The notes beneath the pieces were generated by a model. The model did no database searches and was not told the origin of the DNA. It worked only from the letters and a program-made list of their open reading frames with translations. Below are positions 6,002-8,144 of a DNA stretch of 8,144 bases, piece after piece (within the stretch, counting starts at the first letter, position 1; every line of letters begins with the position of its first letter). The translations under genes were made by a program, and so were the position numbers. The DNA is from an uncultured Paraglaciecola sp. (GTDB taxonomy: Bacteria > Pseudomonadota > Gammaproteobacteria > Enterobacterales > Alteromonadaceae): assembly GCA_905479025.1 (NCBI GenBank), contig CAJQKX010000499.1:1-8144 (forward strand), given 5' to 3'.

Positions 6002-7066
6002 TTATCTTAACTGGTTGTGTAAATCAGCCAGCAACTGCTTGCTAATAACCGACAAACCGGGCTTTTCTTCGGATAACCAAGGTAAGGGGCGACTTTCATT
6101 AATCGCTTTTAAACCTATTCTGGCAGTTAGAACCCCAGCACCCATTCCTTGTGCGATACGAGTTGATAACTTACCGGTAATCCCTGCACTAAATGCGTAA
6201 TTACCGGCATCAGATAAAATTTCAGAAGCACCTGCATACAGCATTGTGTGGAATATTTTACGGATTAGCTTAACTCTTCCGCAGTAACCTAAATCTAAAC
6301 CATATATTTTACTCACTTGGTCTATCATCCGAATATTACGCCACAATACTATTAACATATCCAACAATGCAAAAGGGCTAACAGCTATCATGACACTTGC
6401 TGCAGAGGCATTTTTGGTCACTTGTTTCATGGCCAGTTTATCAATGGGAGCTAACACTATGTATTCAAATAAACGTAAGACTTCACTATCACAGTGATGA
6501 AGGTCAAAACTTTCGTGCCAATTTGCTACCAAAATCTGATAATTATTGGGAAGGCTTTTGGCTATATTTAAACAATGTTGCTCGGCCAACCCAATAACAC
6601 TGGTGTTGGCCATTTGCTCCGATTGGGTTCGAATATCACCTTGACGCTTAAATTTTTTCAGTCCTGTGTATTCAACAATAATTTGACGCAAAGCCAACAT
6701 TCCTAGCACAGTAAAAATAGCGAGCCAAACACCTGCTAACCAATCCATTTTCTCAAGCATCGCAATAATAAAAAATATTAACTCGGCACTACTTGCTAGC
6801 AATATCGCAACAAACAAAAATGGTAACCATTTTTTTCTCGTCTTTTTAATAGTTAACTCATCTGAATACTGCTGTGGTTGCACCTTATCTGTGGGATCAT
6901 CATTCACCTCAATTACATCAACCTCATTAACCATAAATGCTGGTTTAACTTCGGGTTGTGACTGAGTATCACCGTGTAGGTTGTTAAAAACATGTGCACT
7001 TTTGAGTGTGTAAGATGTCTTTACATCAAACAGCCCCTCATCATGAGGTACAGACGATTGTTTCAT
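6002..7066 (-). CDS. ycjF: YcjF family inner-membrane protein (DUF697)
   Basis: At 354 residues this is nearly the same length as E. coli YcjF (353). A polar, acidic N-terminal region (1-75) faces the cytoplasm and ends in a basic cluster, KKTRKK (74-79). Two transmembrane helices follow at about 80-103 and 108-129. A third hydrophobic segment at about 220-241 lies inside the C-terminal DUF697-type domain (about 205-325), which has conserved GASEILSDAGNYAF at 279-292. The biochemical function of the family is not established. It is regularly encoded after the P-loop protein YcjX and is associated with envelope or heat stress in enterobacteria. The start ATG overlaps the ycjX stop as ATGA, so the two are translationally coupled and probably act together. 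The gap of 161 bp after it holds the phhA control region, and no clear terminator is visible there. Confidence 0.93.
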   Translation of the reverse strand: MKQSSVPHDEGLFDVKTSYTLKSAHVFNNLHGDTQSQPEVKPAFMVNEVDVIEVNDDPTDKVQPQQYSDELTIKKTRKKWLPFLFVAILLASSAELIFFIIAMLEKMDWLAGVWLAIFTVLGMLALRQIIVEYTGLKKFKRQGDIRTQSEQMANTSVIGLAEQHCLNIAKSLPNNYQILVANWHESFDLHHCDSEVLRLFEYIVLAPIDKLAMKQVTKNASAASVMIAVSPFALLDMLIVLWRNIRMIDQVSKIYGLDLGYCGRVKLIRKIFHTMLYAGASEILSDAGNYAFSAGITGKLSTRIAQGMGAGVLTARIGLKAINESRPLPWLSEEKPGLSVISKQLLADLHNQLR

Positions 7067-8144
7067 ATTAATTTATCCGCTAGCAGAAAATCGAGCACTT
7101 GATCCATTCTAATATGTGGCAAACCATATGGAGTATTCATCAGAGGTGGTGATAAATTTGGAAACTCAAACTTTTGCTGTTTCCAGAACTCCGGGCCTGG
7201 GCAACTTTGTGGTACTTCTCCAGGAAATAAAGTGATGGCTGCGCCCTGAGCATTTCTCCCTTGAAGCACTGGAATACTTTCACCATTGAGTAGACTAAGA
7301 CCTGACTTCGAAGCGCGAATAGCTGATACAGCAGTTGACTCGGTGCTCACACCATCAAACTGTATTTGTTTCCTTGCACTATGCAACATACTTTCCAACA
7401 ACTTGACCAAGTTAGTTTGCTGGTCAGGTGTGATGTGATCGGCCTTAGTTGCAGCAAATACCAACTTATCAATTTTAGGTTGAAACAAACGATTAAGTAT
7501 ATTGGAAGAGCCATACTGGAAGCTCCCCAGCAACCAATCTAACGCCTTTTGTAAATCTTGGTAACTATGAAAACCACGATTAAGTGCTGACAAACAATCA
7601 ACTAAAACAACTTGTCTATCAAAACCTTTAAAGTGTTCTTTATAAAATGGTTTTACCACTTCGGATTTGTAGTGTTCGAAGCGCTGACTCAATAGTTCTA
7701 AATTACTGCCTTTTACTGGTTTATTTAAATCAATCTTCTGATGTTGGAGTTGAACATCTGTAATAGGAAAAAAATGTAAAATAGGCGCTCCAGACAATTC
7801 ACCTGGTAAAATAAAGCGACCAGGTTGCAACAATTGATAACCATTAGTTTGGCAATCAATTAAATATTGAGTGTATAGCGCTGCAATGTTTTGTAGCGCT
7901 AATTCATCCCCTTCAGCATTTAAATCTAAGCGGTTTACAGCAGTAAAAAAAGGACCGGCTATGTCATGTCTTAGTGGGTTATTTAGTTCGTCCTGACAAT
8001 GCCTAGACCACTGAGCATAATCCATATCCAATAACGGCAAGTCCAGTAACCATTCTCCAGGATAGTCTGTGATGTCCAAGGTTAGCGTTGCGTCTTCAGT
8101 AGATATTGACTCCAGCCCTGACTCTTTTTGTATCTTATTTTCAG
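7063..8144 (-). CDS. ycjX: YcjX family P-loop GTPase-like protein, 5' end outside the window
   Basis: The reading frame stays open to the right edge, so 360 codons of a protein of about 465-480 residues are visible; the P-loop (Walker A/G1) and N-terminus are missing. Recognisable family blocks, numbered from the window edge, are DITDYPGEWLLDLPLL (23-38, G3-like DxxG), LLQPGRFILPG (about 104-114), FDRQVVLVDCLSALN (about 174-188) and FAATKADH (229-236, G4-like TKAD). The C-terminus PHIRMDQVLDFLLADKLI closely follows E. coli YcjX (PHIRLDAALEFLIGDKLR). The family (DUF463) is thought to be a nucleotide-binding stress protein of the membrane periphery; in E. coli ycjX belongs to the heat-shock regulon. 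An in-frame TTG at 8079 could be mistaken for a start, but it lies inside the conserved G3 block. It overlaps ycjF by 4 bp in one operon. Confidence 0.94.
   Translation of the reverse strand, partial: ENKIQKESGLESISTEDATLTLDITDYPGEWLLDLPLLDMDYAQWSRHCQDELNNPLRHDIAGPFFTAVNRLDLNAEGDELALQNIAALYTQYLIDCQTNGYQLLQPGRFILPGELSGAPILHFFPITDVQLQHQKIDLNKPVKGSNLELLSQRFEHYKSEVVKPFYKEHFKGFDRQVVLVDCLSALNRGFHSYQDLQKALDWLLGSFQYGSSNILNRLFQPKIDKLVFAATKADHITPDQQTNLVKLLESMLHSARKQIQFDGVSTESTAVSAIRASKSGLSLLNGESIPVLQGRNAQGAAITLFPGEVPQSCPGPEFWKQQKFEFPNLSPPLMNTPYGLPHIRMDQVLDFLLADKLI

Noticed and set aside
7063..8079. TTG at 8079 as the start of a 338-residue protein
   Set aside because: The frame is open upstream to the window edge, and the TTG sits within the conserved DITDYPGEW block of YcjX, so it is an internal leucine codon.
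1..8144. Mobile elements, prophage, CRISPR arrays, toxin-antitoxin or defence genes
   Set aside because: No transposase, integrase, array of regular repeats or such gene was recognised on either strand; the genes present are ordinary metabolic, regulatory and housekeeping ones.

Overview
The window looks like chromosomal DNA from a marine gammaproteobacterium of the order Alteromonadales (Glaciecola/Paraglaciecola/Alteromonas-like). The basis is the close match of TyrR, YcjX and YcjF to the enterobacterial proteins, a phenylalanine hydroxylase and a leucine dehydrogenase, a TonB-dependent receptor start of the kind common in that order, and the visibly AT-rich intergenic DNA. The genus is an inference. 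No mobile element, CRISPR array, tRNA or rRNA was seen.

Layout, left to right. Positions 1-169 (minus) hold the first 56 codons of a TonB-dependent outer-membrane receptor, with its promoter near 249-278. About 1 kb of AT-rich DNA without a convincing gene follows. At 1206-1316 (minus) lies the 4.5S signal recognition particle RNA gene (ffs), with a candidate promoter and a hairpin-forming 5' leader. Next is a divergent pair: a leucine-type amino-acid dehydrogenase (minus) and an Lrp/AsnC regulator (plus), sharing a roughly 210-bp control region that contains a perfect palindrome. The regulator converges on tyrR, with an AT-rich terminator between them. The rest is on the minus strand. In transcription order it is ycjX (5' end outside the window), ycjF (overlapping ycjX by 4 bp), phhA (phenylalanine 4-hydroxylase) and tyrR.

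How the genes fit together. PhhA converts phenylalanine to tyrosine, and TyrR is the aromatic amino-acid-responsive regulator. A near-perfect TyrR box (5936-5953) lies upstream of phhA at a distance suited to activation, so the regulator encoded just downstream probably controls the hydroxylase. The Lrp-like protein and the dehydrogenase look like a second local regulator/target pair, probably for branched-chain amino-acid deamination. The ycjX-ycjF-tyrR order is the same as in Escherichia coli, with phhA and its TyrR box placed between ycjF and tyrR. phhB (pterin carbinolamine dehydratase), often next to phhA, is not in the window.

I found no exotic new system. The points most worth a second look are the TyrR-box/phhA arrangement within conserved synteny, the candidate 4.5S precursor leader, the palindrome between the dehydrogenase and its regulator, and the unexplained 1-kb gap.
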